DNA of 64,000 bases from Plazaster borealis. Lineage: Eukaryota > Echinodermata > Asteroidea > Forcipulatida > Labidiasteridae. Made by a program: the position numbers and the translations under genes. Of this stretch, positions 36,946 to 48,652 are shown one piece after another. The DNA lies in the NCBI GenBank assembly GCA_021014325.1, contig CM037472.1:39952234-40016233 (forward strand), given 5' to 3'. The notes beneath the pieces are model-generated. The model searched no databases and was not told the DNA's origin. It was given only the letters and a program-made list of their open reading frames with translations. Numbering within the stretch: the stretch's first letter is position 1; each line of letters begins with the position of its first letter.

Positions 36946-37335
36946 TCACACTTCCAGGGTTTATGATCGAGCAAGGCATTTTGAGAAATAAGGGCTAGTC
37001 GAGATAACGAGCCACCTTCGTTACCATGGGGCAGCCCGCCTTATCGATACCTCTCGTCACTAACCCCTGGAAGAGAAGCACTGAAAATCAACGCTGATTG
37101 GCCGACCAAAAGTGACTGCTTTGCGCACACGCTTGTTAAAAACATTCGAGCGCTTAGTACGTATGCACGTCCCCCCGTGCACGTATTTTGACGCAATACA
37201 TTTCAAATGAATCATGATTTTTGATGGTCACCCTAAACTGCATACAGTTAGACGTATCACAAGATCGAAAAAAGAATGAGAGGGCCAGTTGCTCTTTGAC
37301 TTAACGCGTCTTTTGACAGCACACTCTTCGTAGTC
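36946..37335 (+). repeat. Dispersed repeat family R1, copy 1
   Basis: Contains ATCGATACCTCTCGTCACTA, AATCAACGCTGATTGGC, ACGCTTGTTAAAAAC and CACCCTAAACTGCATACAG. All recur on the minus strand at 51145-51465. A partial third copy at 37398-37566 continues at 40982-41050 after the foldback insertion. No coding capacity is seen. Confidence 0.75.
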
Positions 37336-37581
37336 TCTAACAAAGAATGGATCAATCACAGGACTTATTAAAATATAAAATATAATTTTGGATATTTCAA
37401 AGTCACACTTCCAGGGGTTATGATCGAGCAAGGCATTCTGGAGAAGAAAACAAATTGGCGCGGCGAGATCGTACATCACTTGGAACGAGGTTGAATACCT
37501 CTCGTCAATAACCCATGAAAGGGGAGGCACTGAAAATCAACGCTGATTGATTGGCTAACCAAAAGTACGGTGGCCGGCTGT

Positions 37582-38040
37582 CACGGCAAAACAAAAAACG
37601 CCACGGCAAAACCAAAAGCGCCACGGCAAAACCAAAAGCGCCACTGCAAAACCAAAAGCGCGACGGCAAAACCAAAAGAGCAACGGCAAAACCAAAAGCG
37701 CCACGGCAAAACCAAAAGAGCCACGGCAAAACCAAAAGAGCCACGGCAAAACCAAAAGCGCCACGGCAAAACCAAAAGCGCCACGGCAAAACCAAAAGAG
37801 CCACGGCAAAACCAAAAGCGCCACTGCAAAACCAAAAGCGAGACGGCAAAACCAAAAGCGCCACGGCAAAACCAAAAGCGCGACGGCAAAACCAAAAGCG
37901 AGACGGCAAAACCCAAAAGCGCCACGGCAAAACCAAAAGAGCCACGGCAAAACCAAAAGCCTCACTGCAAAACCAAAAGCGCCACGGCAAAACCAAAAGC
38001 GAGACGGCAAAACCAAAAGCGCGACGGCAAAACCAAAAGC
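37582..38040 (+). repeat. 20-bp minisatellite, left arm of the foldback
   Basis: About 23 units of CACGGCAAAACCAAAAGCGC, with GAGC/GAGA/GCGA variants. It is the inverse complement of the array at 40226-40960. Long frames in several phases encode Lys/Gln/Arg-rich repeats but arise from the repeat itself. Confidence 0.95.
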
Positions 38041-38285
38041 ATGCCGGTTAAAGGTCGTAAGGAGTCGCGGTGAACCATTAATAATAAATTAAATAAAAGT
38101 CCCTTTTTCTTTACACTTATAAATTTGAGTGGGCCCTCTACCGGTGTGAATAATGAGCCAAATAATGAGCCAAATAAGGTTGTCGCTATACGATGTAGAT
38201 GGTTTCATATTGACAGCCCTGTCGTAGTGTAACAGAATGAAGGGTTCAATAACTTGCCTATTTTAGACTCGCTAGAAGAAAAATA

Positions 38286-38420
38286 GTGTGGTTTCCTGAC
38301 CATAGAATCTTTAACTATTCTCTGTAACATAAATCCTTTTGGAACCAGAGTCATCAGGGCTGGTTCCCAGAGGACTCTTGTTACAGAGAATGAGTAAGAG
38401 ATTTGGTCAGGGAACCAGAC
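38286..38420. repeat. Inverted-repeat hairpin, 135 bp
   Basis: GTGGTTTCCTGACCA, AGAATC and ATTCTCTGTAACA on the left pair with TGTTACAGAGAAT and TGGTCAGGGAACCAGAC on the right. A small MITE inside the foldback element. Confidence 0.6.
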
Positions 38421-38654
38421 TATTCTCACTCCAGCTATATAATAATGTAACAATAATAACAATAATATAGTCTTATATAACGCACGTATCTACCAATAAG
38501 GTACTCAAGGCGCTTGAACAGACAATCAGTAAGTTTTTCCCGCAAGATATACTATGCGGGCTACATTTTTGAAGTATGAGACCTATTCCTTTGTATAGCA
38601 CCATGTAATGGTTTAAAAGGTGCTGTGGCGCAATATGCTGCCGATCAAACCAGG

Positions 38655-38873
38655 AACACCGGGGCGAAGCCCTTCTCTTTACGATAAGTGCACTGGGTTC
38701 TTTTACGTGCATTACACAACACACGGGACCTACGGCTTAACGTCCCATCCGAAGGACGAAGCATGTGGTTAAGTGTCTTGCTTAAGTACGACTGGGATTC
38801 GAACCCACACTCTGCTGATCAGAAACACCAGAGCTTGAGTTCGGTGTTCTTATCCGCTCGGCCACGACACCCC
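38655..38873 (-). mobile_element. tRNA-Leu-derived SINE, copy 3
   Basis: On the minus strand this is the best-preserved copy. The head GGTGTCGTGGCCGAGCGG, AACTCAAGCTCTGGTG and GTGGGTTCGAATCCCAG follow tRNA-Leu(CAA) from the D arm through the B box. The body continues through GTAGGTCCCGTGTG and AAAAGAACCCAG to a short CG-rich tail. Confidence 0.85.
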
Positions 38874-39375
38874 AGCTATAATAACGGCAATAAAATTGTT
38901 GGGACAGGGCCCACTCCACCCCCATATACCCCCGGTACAATGATGTTGTCGAGATGCGACAAACGCTTGAGCGGTCATTTGCTTTGTGAAGTTGCTTGGT
39001 TTGCTGATAGACATGACAGTGATCAACGGGGGTACAAGGGTGTCCCAACGGATGTTGTCCCTGATTATATAGCTCAGCACTAATGACATCATTGCCATTT
39101 CTTAATTACCATTGATTTATACATGGAACATGTTTTGAGGGTAACTTTGTATCAAAAAATTTCACATTTTGAAAGCATTGTTGAGCAGTCTGCAATATTG
39201 CAGAGAGGGCATTTTGGCAGAGGTCTGAAAATTCACCTGTAAGTAAAAATGCGCCCAATGGCACATTTTAAGTGTTTTTGTAAAGGCACTGTACACGTTT
39301 GGTAATTACTCAAAATATATATTAGCATAAAAACTGACTTGGTAACGAGCAACAGAGAGCTGTTGATAGTATAAA

Positions 39376-39706
39376 TTATATAACTGACATACAGATCCTT
39401 GTCATTTGATTGGTGGAACTTACTTCACGTGACATTCACTATTACTCCCATCCGCACCGGTGATCAAAAAGACCTATTCGCCCATGGGGAATAGCATTTC
39501 CCATTCAACAGTAAGGATCATCCTTGTTCCCAATGTTTTTGAGCAGTACAGCGCCGCCGCGCCGCTGCTTAAACAAAGGAGCACCTGCGCAAAAGGTTGT
39601 GATCCGATTGCTATTAAATTAATTGTGCAGTAATTTGTGTGATTTTTCATAATGTTATACTTTTAAAATACATCAAATGACAAGGATCTATATGTCAGTT
39701 ATATAA
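39376..39706. repeat. Inverted-repeat element nested in 39282-40088
   Basis: TTATATAACTGACATACAGA and TCCTTGTCATTTGAT on the left are repeated as the inverse complement ATCAAATGACAAGGATCTAT then ATGTCAGTTATATAA on the right. No coding capacity. Confidence 0.75.
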
Positions 39707-39707
39707 A

Positions 39708-39871
39708 ACAAATATTGAGTGGCTTTAATTCGTGGAATGGAAGGAATATTATCGCTCGGTAAAATTTTGACTGTTCCATTTCACTCGGCTTCGCCTCGTG
39801 AAATGGAACAGTCAAAATTTTACCTTGCGATAATATTCCTCCCATTCCACTCTGAGCCACTCAATATTTGT
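39708..39871. repeat. Near-perfect hairpin nested in 39282-40088
   Basis: AAATATTGAGTGGCT, GGAATATTATCGCTCGGTAA and ACTGTTCCATTTCAC fold on the inverse copy ending GCCACTCAATATTTG. The loop around GGCTTCGCC is very short. Confidence 0.75.
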
Positions 39872-40225
39872 ATAACATTGTGAGAAACGACTCCCTCTGA
39901 AGTAACGTAGTTTTTGAGAAAGAGGTAATTTCTCACTAAAATAATAACAACTTCTTGCAAGAAGTTTTTATTCCTATATGAAAGCATACAAATTTTCACA
40001 GGCTTGTTATTTTATGCATATATAATGTCGGGATACACCAAGTGAGAACACTGGTCTTTGACAACTACCAAACGTGTACGATGCCTTTAATGTTGTTATG
40101 ATGTGGGACATAACTCACAGGTGAACACATTTTTCGAAGCATTACATTTCTTCCTTTTTTTTAACGTCAGGCTGCTAAACAGTGCTATTCATACTATCAT
40201 GACCATGACCATGACCATGTGCCAT

Positions 40226-40960
40226 GGTTTTGCCGTCTGGCTTTTGGTTTTGCCGTGGCGCTTTTGGTTTTGCCGTGGCTCTTTTGGTTTTGCAGTGGCT
40301 CTTTTGGTTTTGCCGTGGCGTTTTTGGTTTTGCCATGGCTCTTTTGGTTTGGCCGTGGCTCTTTTGGTTTTGCCGTGGCTCTTTTGGTTTGGCCGTGGCT
40401 CTTTTGGTTTTGCCGTGGCGCTTTTGGTTTTGCCGTGGCTCTTTTGGTTTTGCCGCGGGCTCTTTTGGTTTTTCCGTGGCTCTTTTGGTTTTGCCGTGGC
40501 TCTTTTGGTTTTGCCGTGGCGCTTTTGGTTTTGCCGTGGCGCTTTTGGTTTTGCCGTGGCTCTTTTGGTTTTGCCGTGGCGCTTTTGGTTTTGCCGTGGC
40601 TCTTTTGGTTTTGCCGTGGGGCTTTTGGTTTTGCCGTGGCTCTTTTGGTTTTGCCGTGGGGCTTTTGGTTTTGCCGTGGCTCTTTTGGTTTTGCCGTGGC
40701 GCTTTTGGTTTTGCCGTCTCGCTTTTGGTGTTGCCGTGGCTCTTTTGGTTTTGCCGTGACTCTTTTGGTTTTGCCTCGGCTCTTTTGGTTTTGCCGTGGC
40801 TTTTTTGGTTTTGCCGTCTCGCTTTTGGTGTTGCCGTGGCTCTTTTGGTTTTGCCGTGACTCTTTTGGTTTTGCCTCGGCTCTTTTGGTTTTGCCGTGGC
40901 TTTTTTGGTTTTGCCGTGGCGCTTTTGGTTTTGCCGTGGAGCTTTTGGTTTTGCCGTGAC
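40226..40960 (-). repeat. 20-bp minisatellite, right arm of the foldback
   Basis: About 37 units of GCCGTGGCTCTTTTGGTTTT, the inverse complement of the left array, so the two can pair over roughly 450 bases or more. A four-unit block is itself duplicated (about 40707-40820 and 40817-40925). Just left of the array is a short GACCAT repeat. Confidence 0.95.
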
Positions 40961-41061
40961 AGTAATTTTGTGGGCCACCGTACAAAGGTGACTGCTCTGC
41001 GCGCACGCTTGTTAAAAAAACTTTCGAGCGCTTGAAGGGGTGCATGAATGCACTCCACTCA

Positions 41062-41138
41062 ATAGACTGTGCGAGTCTCGTGCGTATTCGAACATTGGGA
41101 CCCGTTAAAGCAATACGCGCGAGACTTGCACGGTCTAT
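41062..41138. mobile_element. Short copy of the 13.5-kb MITE family
   Basis: ATAGACTGTGCGAGTCTCGT and GCGTATTCGAACATT begin the element; GCGCGAGACTTGCACGGTCTAT ends it as the inverse complement. Shares its ends with 13535-13657. Confidence 0.7.
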
Positions 41139-41260
41139 AGGAAAAAAAAGATCGTCGACCTCATTAACATTTTTATAGGCCCTCAAAATATTTTATATTA
41201 GACAAATTTGAGAGCCCACTAAAGGGGGAAAAGTGTTAAAATGTTGCCCAATTGTCACCA

Positions 41261-41543
41261 GGGCCCAATTTCATAGAGCTGCTTAACAGTCGATTCTGTG
41301 CTTACTTCCGAGTTTCTATTTCATAGCGCTGCTAGCCGTAAGCACAAGAAAAGGCATGCTAACCTTCCGGTGCTTACTGCACGAAAATGAATGACATAAC
41401 AATGCAAAACCATTGTGAACGTGCAAGATGGCTGCCGTATTTTCTTGCTAACCTGTGAAATACGCTAAGGCTTAAGCAAATTTTTCTGCTACAGTTAGCA
41501 CGAAAATTTGCTTACCGTTAAGCAGCGCTATGAAATTGGGCCC
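41261..41543. mobile_element. MITE with GGGCCC-ended inverted repeats (283 bp)
   Basis: Same termini and interior as 27933-28216, including GGTGCTTACTGCACGAAAAT, AAGATGGCTGCC and TTTTTCTGCTACAGTTAGCA. Near-equal length and clear similarity suggest a once-active family. Confidence 0.85.
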
Positions 41544-41844
41544 TGGGGGTTGTTGACTTTCAACTTGACATACTTTTGCTGACAAAGGCCCAGAAAAAAA
41601 TTTGTCCTATTTCTATTTGCCGAGAGGTGTAGAGACATTTTTCAAGATTGATGCCCGGACGTTTGGAAAATTTCTCTGCTGTAGGGGTGGGGGGTTTTTA
41701 TTTGGGGGAGAATAACTCTCCGGGTCTTGGAACTCCCTATATATTCAAGAGTCAGTGGATAATTTTCCCTTTACTGTAAAAGCTGTGAGACTTCTAAGTA
41801 TTTTTTTGTATTTTTGAATATTTAGCATTTTGCACTGTATGTTT

Positions 41845-42110
41845 TAAGCGCTTTCGTCAAGTGCGTCTGACATTGCGCAGTATCCTCCACTGTTCTCTAT
41901 CAGCTGCCAAGTGCCAGGTATGTCGGTTCTTGATGTTCAGGTCCGTGGCTTTCAGGTCTTCATTTATTCTTTTCAGCCATGACGGTTCTTTGACCGCCCC
42001 TTGGCAGCTTGTGATGACGTAAACACTCCATAAGCGCTAGCTTGGCTGGTGTTTCATGTCTCAGGAGATGGCCTGTCCATCTCAGGCGTCTTTTGGCGAT
42101 TATGACGCTC
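41845..42110 (-). pseudogene. Non-LTR retrotransposon C-terminal fragment
   Basis: The minus strand encodes RLRWTGHLLRHETPAKLAL and, after a frame change, a segment with INEDLKATDL and AADREQW. These are the W-x-GH-x-x-R and ADR-x-x-W motifs downstream of the reverse transcriptase in RTE/CR1/Jockey-type elements. Stops and frame breaks make it a dead fragment. The ISL2EU transposon begins directly beside it. Confidence 0.65.
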
Positions 42111-42356
42111 AAGTATAGACCTTATTTAAGATAGCAAAAATCCCACGTCTCGCAAAGGATTGTGGGAGATATTTTGCACCTCGCAGTCGTCCATGCAGTT
42201 AGCAAGCAACGCACACGGCGTGAGGACTAGCTCGTCGTGTCACCGTCACGTATGTTTGTAAACATTGAGTTTGTTTGTAAACATTGTGGTGGACGGCATG
42301 CTGCGGCTGAAACCTCCATGCTTTGCTTTAATTTAGTCATGTTAGATGATTAAACT

Positions 42357-45300
42357 ATGACAATAATGCCGTCGGACCACAAGTGTGTGCTTTGCGACAA
42401 CGGAAGAAACAGGGACAGGTACGTAGGTCCATATTCTTTTAATTTAATAAAATATCAATAAATAAATGTCGTTATTAAATCATCAACCCCAACAACATAC
42501 AACTTGTAGGCTACAATTTGAGTATTGTAATGTAGGCTAGATTTATGTGTGATTGGTGGTAGAAAGAAACTTAATAATAATACCAGATCCTCCACATTTT
42601 TTTATTAGAGATGACAAATTGATTGCTAATTAATTTACTCATATATAGTCATGACTGACTTGCAGGAACTCTACTGCCCTTACATTCAATGTATTTCACA
42701 CAGGTTTGCAGGGAATTCTGTCTTGTAGTGTGCAATAGAGGCATTCTTCCCTTATACAGCTAGTGCTTACACAGCTAGTGCAGAAGTTTGGAATGATAAT
42801 CACAAGTACAAAAGTTGGACGTAATCAGTTAGTAGAGCCATGAAAGTGAGCCTAGAATGCTATCACAAAAATTACCAGTTGTCAAGTTTTAAAGCATTGT
42901 GTTTAGTTTGAGTTTAGGGGAAAATAATATAACAAAAGATCTTCTGAATTGATGTGACTTTTCAATGATCTTTGAAAATGGAACAACATTACTTGTTGCA
43001 AGTATATCATACAAAAAACTGTTATTTTAAATGTGAACTGGATTAGACAACAGTACCAGTCAGATATTTAAAAACAATTACAACAATTTTCTCAAAATTG
43101 AAAATAATCTTATCATTCTTAAGGTATCTTTGTTTTTAATCACCGGTGTTCAGGCAAATACAGGAGAGGCACACGTAGACTTAAAGCTTGAAGTGTCAGA
43201 GATTTTATAAACATGCAAATTGCAATATCATTACTTTTCAGATGGATCATAATGCCACATGTACTTGAGCTTCAATTTCATTCTCCTAAAATTGAGGACT
43301 TCACAAAATGGGAGAAGAAAATTGATATCGAGAATTTCAAGGTGACAAAGTACACGAAGATCTGTAGTAACCACTTCAAGTAAGTGCATCTCATTTCTGA
43401 CTTAACAAATATGACAGGTCATCAAATAAGATACATGTAATTACCTGAAAGATAAATCACAAAAAAACTAAGGGAATAAATGAGTGGTTAAACTCTGCGA
43501 AAAATATAAGAATAAAAGATACATTATGTCCTCAGTCAACACGGTTTCATTAGAATAATCTATGTGATTAATTCAAATGTAAATAAATTTATGGGGGGAG
43601 GACATAGGTACTTCATAATACATTTGTCAAATTAATCTTCAACTGCAGTAAGTATAAAGCATTGTAAAAACTAAAGCAAGTGCCCTGTTCATTTACCAGA
43701 TAACTCAACCTTTTTGTTTTTTCTGTGGATATTTTTTGTAACAGTGCAAGTTCATACCCCACACGTTTTTATGATTACTGGGGAAATGTTGCTAGATCAA
43801 CTGGCTAATCTCTTGATGGTATTCTAGAGTAAAAGATCTGAAATATTTTATTGCCATCACATAATACATATTTCTTTTCTTGTTTTCTTTTTTTAATTCA
43901 GATTTGCAAAGCCACTTCAAAATTCTGCTGTCCCTTCGCAATATTTGAGGGGTTACCCTAGCTGGGCAGTTTCTAGGAAATGTGTGGCCAAGGAAGCAGC
44001 AGCTGTAGAAGATGGACTCATCTCCAACATCTTGGTTCACATCAGCAAGTACTTGGACCCCGTTACTACTGCTAATCTAGGCAAGCAGTTTGGAGTACAG
44101 GGTGAACAACTGAACCAGACGCTGCTGCAATTGCCTTGGCCCACAGCAAGATATTTAGTTTCCAAACTTGCACCCATTGTTCCTGGTGGTAAATGCCTTG
44201 AAGCCCTCTTCATTTATAGATATGGTGGTCTGCTTGATCTTCCAGCAAACGAGCAACTTCAAACGAGTTCAAATATTATCACCAAACAGCCAACCATTTC
44301 TTCAAGAACAGAAGACACAGGTGATTGTACCCCCTATTCTATCAGTGACTTTCATAATTACACCAAGACTGTTTCAGGTGTACCGCCAGTACCAACTGTT
44401 CACTTTGGATGCAAAGGTCATGACAAAGACTGTACACATAAAATATACAAGAACTGTCAAAGGTATAAAAGGGCAAAAAGATGTTATGTGGCAATGCAAA
44501 TTGTAAAGAACTAACAGTACAGCTCAAAAAACACATACAAAAAGTAGAAAACCTTCAAGAAAACTTGGCAACTGAGGCTTCACGAAGCAAACGATTAACA
44601 AAAGAGAACAAGTCACTTGAAAAGAAATCACAAGAAATGAAGAGAATTGTAGATGGGCCTAAAGTATCCATTGAATCTATAAAGGACTCGGATGAACTTA
44701 TCCATCTCCACACTGGCTTAGCGTCATATAAGGTATTTGAGTGGGTCTTTAAGGAAATTGAACCAGCAGCAAAAACCATGGCCTACTGGCATGGCAGTGA
44801 TTCAGCAACACCAAAGAAGTTTCTACAGGCAAATCAAAGTAGACCTGGACCAGCAAGACTTCTGTCTCAACCAAATGAACTCCTCCTGACTTTGATGAAG
44901 TTGAGGCACAACATGACTGAGGATTATTTGGCATTTCTGTTTAACATTTCACAACCTTCTGTTTCATCCATACTATCCACATGGATTCCATTTCTTGGTC
45001 ATGAGCTTTGTGGTTTAATTTATTGGCCAGAGAAAGAAGAGGTCCCACTATGCTATCCAAGATGCTTTAAACCATGGAAAGGTGTAAGAGCTATACTTGA
45101 CTGTTTTGAAGTAGCAACTCAAAAACCATCTCATGTAGAGGCAAATACTCAAGTGTTCTCAGCCTATAAAACCGTCCAACCACTAAATTTCTACTTGCAT
45201 GTACTCCAGGGGGCTCAGTGTCCTTCCTGTCACCCCCAGCTGGTGGAAATATGTCTGACAAAGAGCTTGTTCTGAAAAGTGAAATTCTAGCTAAGTTCTC

Positions 45301-45601
45301 TCCCGGTGACAAGTGTATGGTTGATAAAGGGTTTAAGATAAAAGGTGAATTGCTAGAGCATGGTGTAGAGCTCATTATTCCACCATTTGTAAACAAAGGG
45401 CAGCCATTTACTGAGGAGAAGAATGTTCTCAACAAGGAAATCACACATGCTCGGATTCATGTAGAGCGTGTGATTGGTAGAGTACGTGAATATAGATACC
45501 TAGCAGGTCCAGTGCCTGTAAATCAGCTTGATTTGATTGCACCTGCAGCAACTGTGTGCTGTGCTCTTACGAATCTCAAACCCTCTGTTATTAAAGGTTA
45601 A
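42357..45601 (+). pseudogene. THAP-domain DDE transposase of ISL2EU type, one frameshift
   Basis: Exons 42357-42418, 43242-43379, 43902-44377 and 44518-45601; the last intron (140 bases, GT-AG, phase 1) is inferred to join two frames. The first three exon segments encode a THAP finger: CVLCDNG, WIIMPHVLELQF, FTKWEKK and ICSNHF. A coiled-coil-like stretch follows, then an HTH (MTEDYLAFLFNISQPSVSSI). A DDE_4-type core comes last, with Asp in AILDCFE (about 45099), Asp in CMVDKGF (about 45322) and Glu in IHVERVIGR (about 45464). Between the first and second catalytic Asp the frame shifts at an A run near 45167-45171: the sequence before reads FSAYK and the conserved TPGGSVSFLS block lies in another frame. 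One missing base would explain it. All three catalytic residues remain. Confidence 0.82.
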
Positions 45602-48600
45602 GTATAGGATAGTTAAAATGACAACTTGTTTTTCTCTACAATTTAGAGAGTGCTTCTACAAGCAGATCTTTAATGTATTTAAATGTAATTTTCTTTTCCA
45701 CTTCACATGTTGTCAGCTCAGTCAACACCTTGTCAGACCAGAAAATTGATGCTTTTTGTTTCATTTCATCAACTATTTGTTCATTCCTACAAATGCGCTG
45801 GATTAGCATGTTATCTTGTTTTCCCTTGGTCATTAATACAAAGTCACAGTAACTGCGTTCTGTACAAAACAACTGACATTGAACCTGAATATAATAACTA
45901 TGAGAGGTTTTCAATGTAACTTGGCCCTCTTTGCTTTCCAAGCATGTATTCTCCAGTGAAGCATATTCTTTAATGCTGACATTATTATTTCTGAATGGAC
46001 ACTTTATCTCAATGATGCCATCCCCGCAACACTTGCATGTGACGCATCCATCAGGGGTCGCAGCAATGAAAGGATGTGTACTGGATATCCAAAGGCCTGT
46101 CTCCTGGGTAGTGAAATGTTTGTGCTTCTTTTGCATTGTTAACGAGTACTGCTTTCGGGCTGTTGGTTCTTGGTTTGTCCCATATGATGTGGCTGGTGTT
46201 GTGAAATGCTTGTAGTAAGACATGGCAGTAGCAATGATACTGTGTGTGGCTCCAGCTATGTTACCATGTGCATCAACATGCTTCATGACAGCACTCATAT
46301 TGGAAGCAGTTATTCTCCCAGTTCTGTGTTCACTCCAAAGATGTGATCTGTACTGTTGTTTTGTGGACTCGACCAACCACATCCTACTTCTTTTGCTGCA
46401 GGAGAGCTCATTGACCATAACTTCTGAATTGACTAAAGGCTGTGTGTGTGTCTTCACTCTCTTGAGGGCATTTTTGACTGATGATACATAGATTGGTGAT
46501 GAAGAGGTTATGTTAATTGTAGAGTGAACATTGTTGATGTCTGGTGATGATGGACATTTCCTTTTATGAGATAAATGTAACAGGCTAGCTGCCTTTCCAT
46601 TGGTGATCTCTGCCAGTACATCCAAATTGTAGTCGCCTATTGTCTTTGTTCTTTTGTGAAGAGCAGACCGAAGATCAACTTCATCTCTGTGAACCTTATT
46701 TATTTCACAGGTCATCGAGGAAGATGCCTTTGGTGTTTGGATGTCCTTGAGTAAGGCTGATGTTTTAACACCATGGCTTGATGACTTACTCGGTTTGTGC
46801 CATTTCTGTAGTTTGCTGGTGCATGCCATATTACAACCATGCTGAACATGTTGAGCAACATGTGACAGCAGTGCTGCTACATGTTTACACATTCCGCTGA
46901 GCCTAGTTTTAAAAAATGGTTGAAAGTATAAAGTGTTAGTTACAAAACTTCGAGTACTGTGTCCTAAAAACTGAAGGACTTGGTTCAAAATAGTTATTTG
47001 GATAATGTATCACACTCTTGTTGCTATGGATGAACCATTCAGAACAAAGGATTCCAGTTTGCTGGAAGATAAGTAAACTTGTCCAAAGATCAATACTGAT
47101 CAGTGTTGAGAACTTAATCATATATTACTTAACACACCCTGCTATGCAATGACAATCTGCTTGATGTATGACACCAGTAGCTTTGAATACAAGTGCCCAT
47201 ACCATGTATGGATGATCGTTAACTCGCGTTTGTGGTACCACAAGTGCACGGATATAGCAGAGTCCTGTAGATGGAGAGAGTTGGATTGATATTTTGCATT
47301 ATACTTTAAATGAAATGTCAAACACTCTTAGGAAAGGGCAGACTCAATTATGTAGGATCATAAATGTGGGACCTGCTCAGAATACACCAAGTGTCCTTTT
47401 ATGCGAGTTAAAGAAATGCTATTATACCTTCATGTTTTAAAATGAATTTAATCATGTTAAGAAGTGAAAATTATGGATGTACGGGTACAGGTGGCATATG
47501 TGTACTCACCTACAATGTCACTTATCGGATGGTACTCCACACCATGTACACGCCCTCTGGAAAGTGCCATACTTCTACCTTCCCGTAGTGCCTTCTGTCC
47601 ACCTGTATATATGCCCACATCTTGGTTTCCTAGTGGATAATGGCATCAGGTAATTAGCTAAAGAAAACTGTTTTAGAAAAAAGGCAATGTGGTTAGGTTA
47701 GTTAGCATGAGGAGAACTGTCTAGGAAGTCTACCATATTCTTAAACTGTAAATATAATGTATAAAGTCTAAGACGCAAGTCATGTATACACTTATTATTT
47801 ATTACCAATGATGCCATTTGGAACTTTTTGTATTGCATAATTTGAACCAAATGACAAGTTAAAAAAATATTGAAGGTAAATTGTTTAGCATTTACATGAA
47901 AAGTGTCATAAATTAAGCGTGATCTTACATGTCATAGGTGACCCCGTTCTTTTGTTGAAATAGGAACTTCATGAAAAGGTTATTTTGGTTCGCTTTGGTA
48001 TATTAGGCATTTAAATTGATCAAACTCAATAAATCATTTATATAGAAACAAAGTTTGAATAATATGAACAGTACACGATCTTAGATCAAATACATATTTT
48101 GAAATAGTGTAATACTGGTAGCCACAATGCTCTCAATATGTACAAAACTTTGTGCACCACTAGATTTATGTGTGCTTAGTCCCAGTGCCAGTTGACATAG
48201 TTTCCAAGATCTTGACTTATGTATGATAATCTTCTGCAGTAGCTATCCAACTCTCTGAATTAAATGATGCATTGATCAACCGGGATGGGGTTGGGGATGA
48301 GGGACGCTTGCACAGGCATCATCGTCAATACCACTCATGTCAACGGTGTATTCATCATGTGTACATCATTCAGCAAAAGTAATCTGTAGTTTATAGACTG
48401 GGTGGAAATAAAAGTATTGTGGTCATTGAATATAATGTTATACTTCGGTATGTTGCCTTGGGAGTTATAAGGAATCTAGTGGAATATAAATGAACTTTAT
48501 TTACCAAAAACAATTTGGTTGTTCACATTTGGTTGTTTACATTTGTCTGCCTTAGTGCATTTATAAAGAGGAAATAAAAGGTGTCACGACTTTTGGAAAT

Positions 48601-48652
48601 CAAATGCAACTGGACATGTTATAAAATGGAATAAATGATGTTCTGTACAAGA

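Larger units (their letters stand above)
39282..40088. mobile_element. AAAGGCA-ended inverted-repeat element, interrupted copy
   Basis: Ends AAAGGCACTGTACACGTTTG and the inverse CAAACGTGTACGATGCCTTT define the element. A 370-bp uninterrupted relative at 56824-57193 shows that about 500 bases were inserted here after GTTGATAGTATAA, before AACATTGTGAGAAACGAC. The insertion holds the hairpins at 39376-39706 and 39708-39871. Confidence 0.8.
37567..40981. mobile_element. TU-like foldback element with minisatellite termini (3.4 kb)
   Basis: Ends ACGGTGGCC and GGCCACCGT are inverted copies, followed inward by inverted arrays of one 20-bp repeat (37582-38040 and 40226-40960). Flanking 8-mers ccaaaagt (37559-37566) and acaaaggt (40982-40989) match at 6 of 8 positions, as in an old 8-bp target duplication. 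The host sequence is repeat R1, whose uninterrupted form is seen at 37090-37130 and 51330-51360. The 2.2-kb centre has no transposase frame and is filled with a SINE and inverted-repeat elements. The architecture resembles sea-urchin TU and Drosophila FB elements. Confidence 0.8.

Noticed and set aside
36376..36966. Plus and minus open frames of 166-196 codons with a 7-residue period
   Set aside because: Products of the 21-bp minisatellite, open on both strands at once.
37551..41186. Long Lys/Gln/Arg-rich or Phe/Leu/Trp-rich open frames on both strands, superficially histone-like
   Set aside because: They are translations of the 20-bp minisatellite; three unit lengths give a 60-base period that keeps several frames open. 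No start context, splice sites or domain.
44378..44514. Transposase ending at the TAA at 44512, with a C/H-rich tail as a real zinc ribbon
   Set aside because: A 140-base GT-AG intron in matching phase removes this segment and joins the coiled-coil and DDE region. RNA evidence would be needed to be sure.
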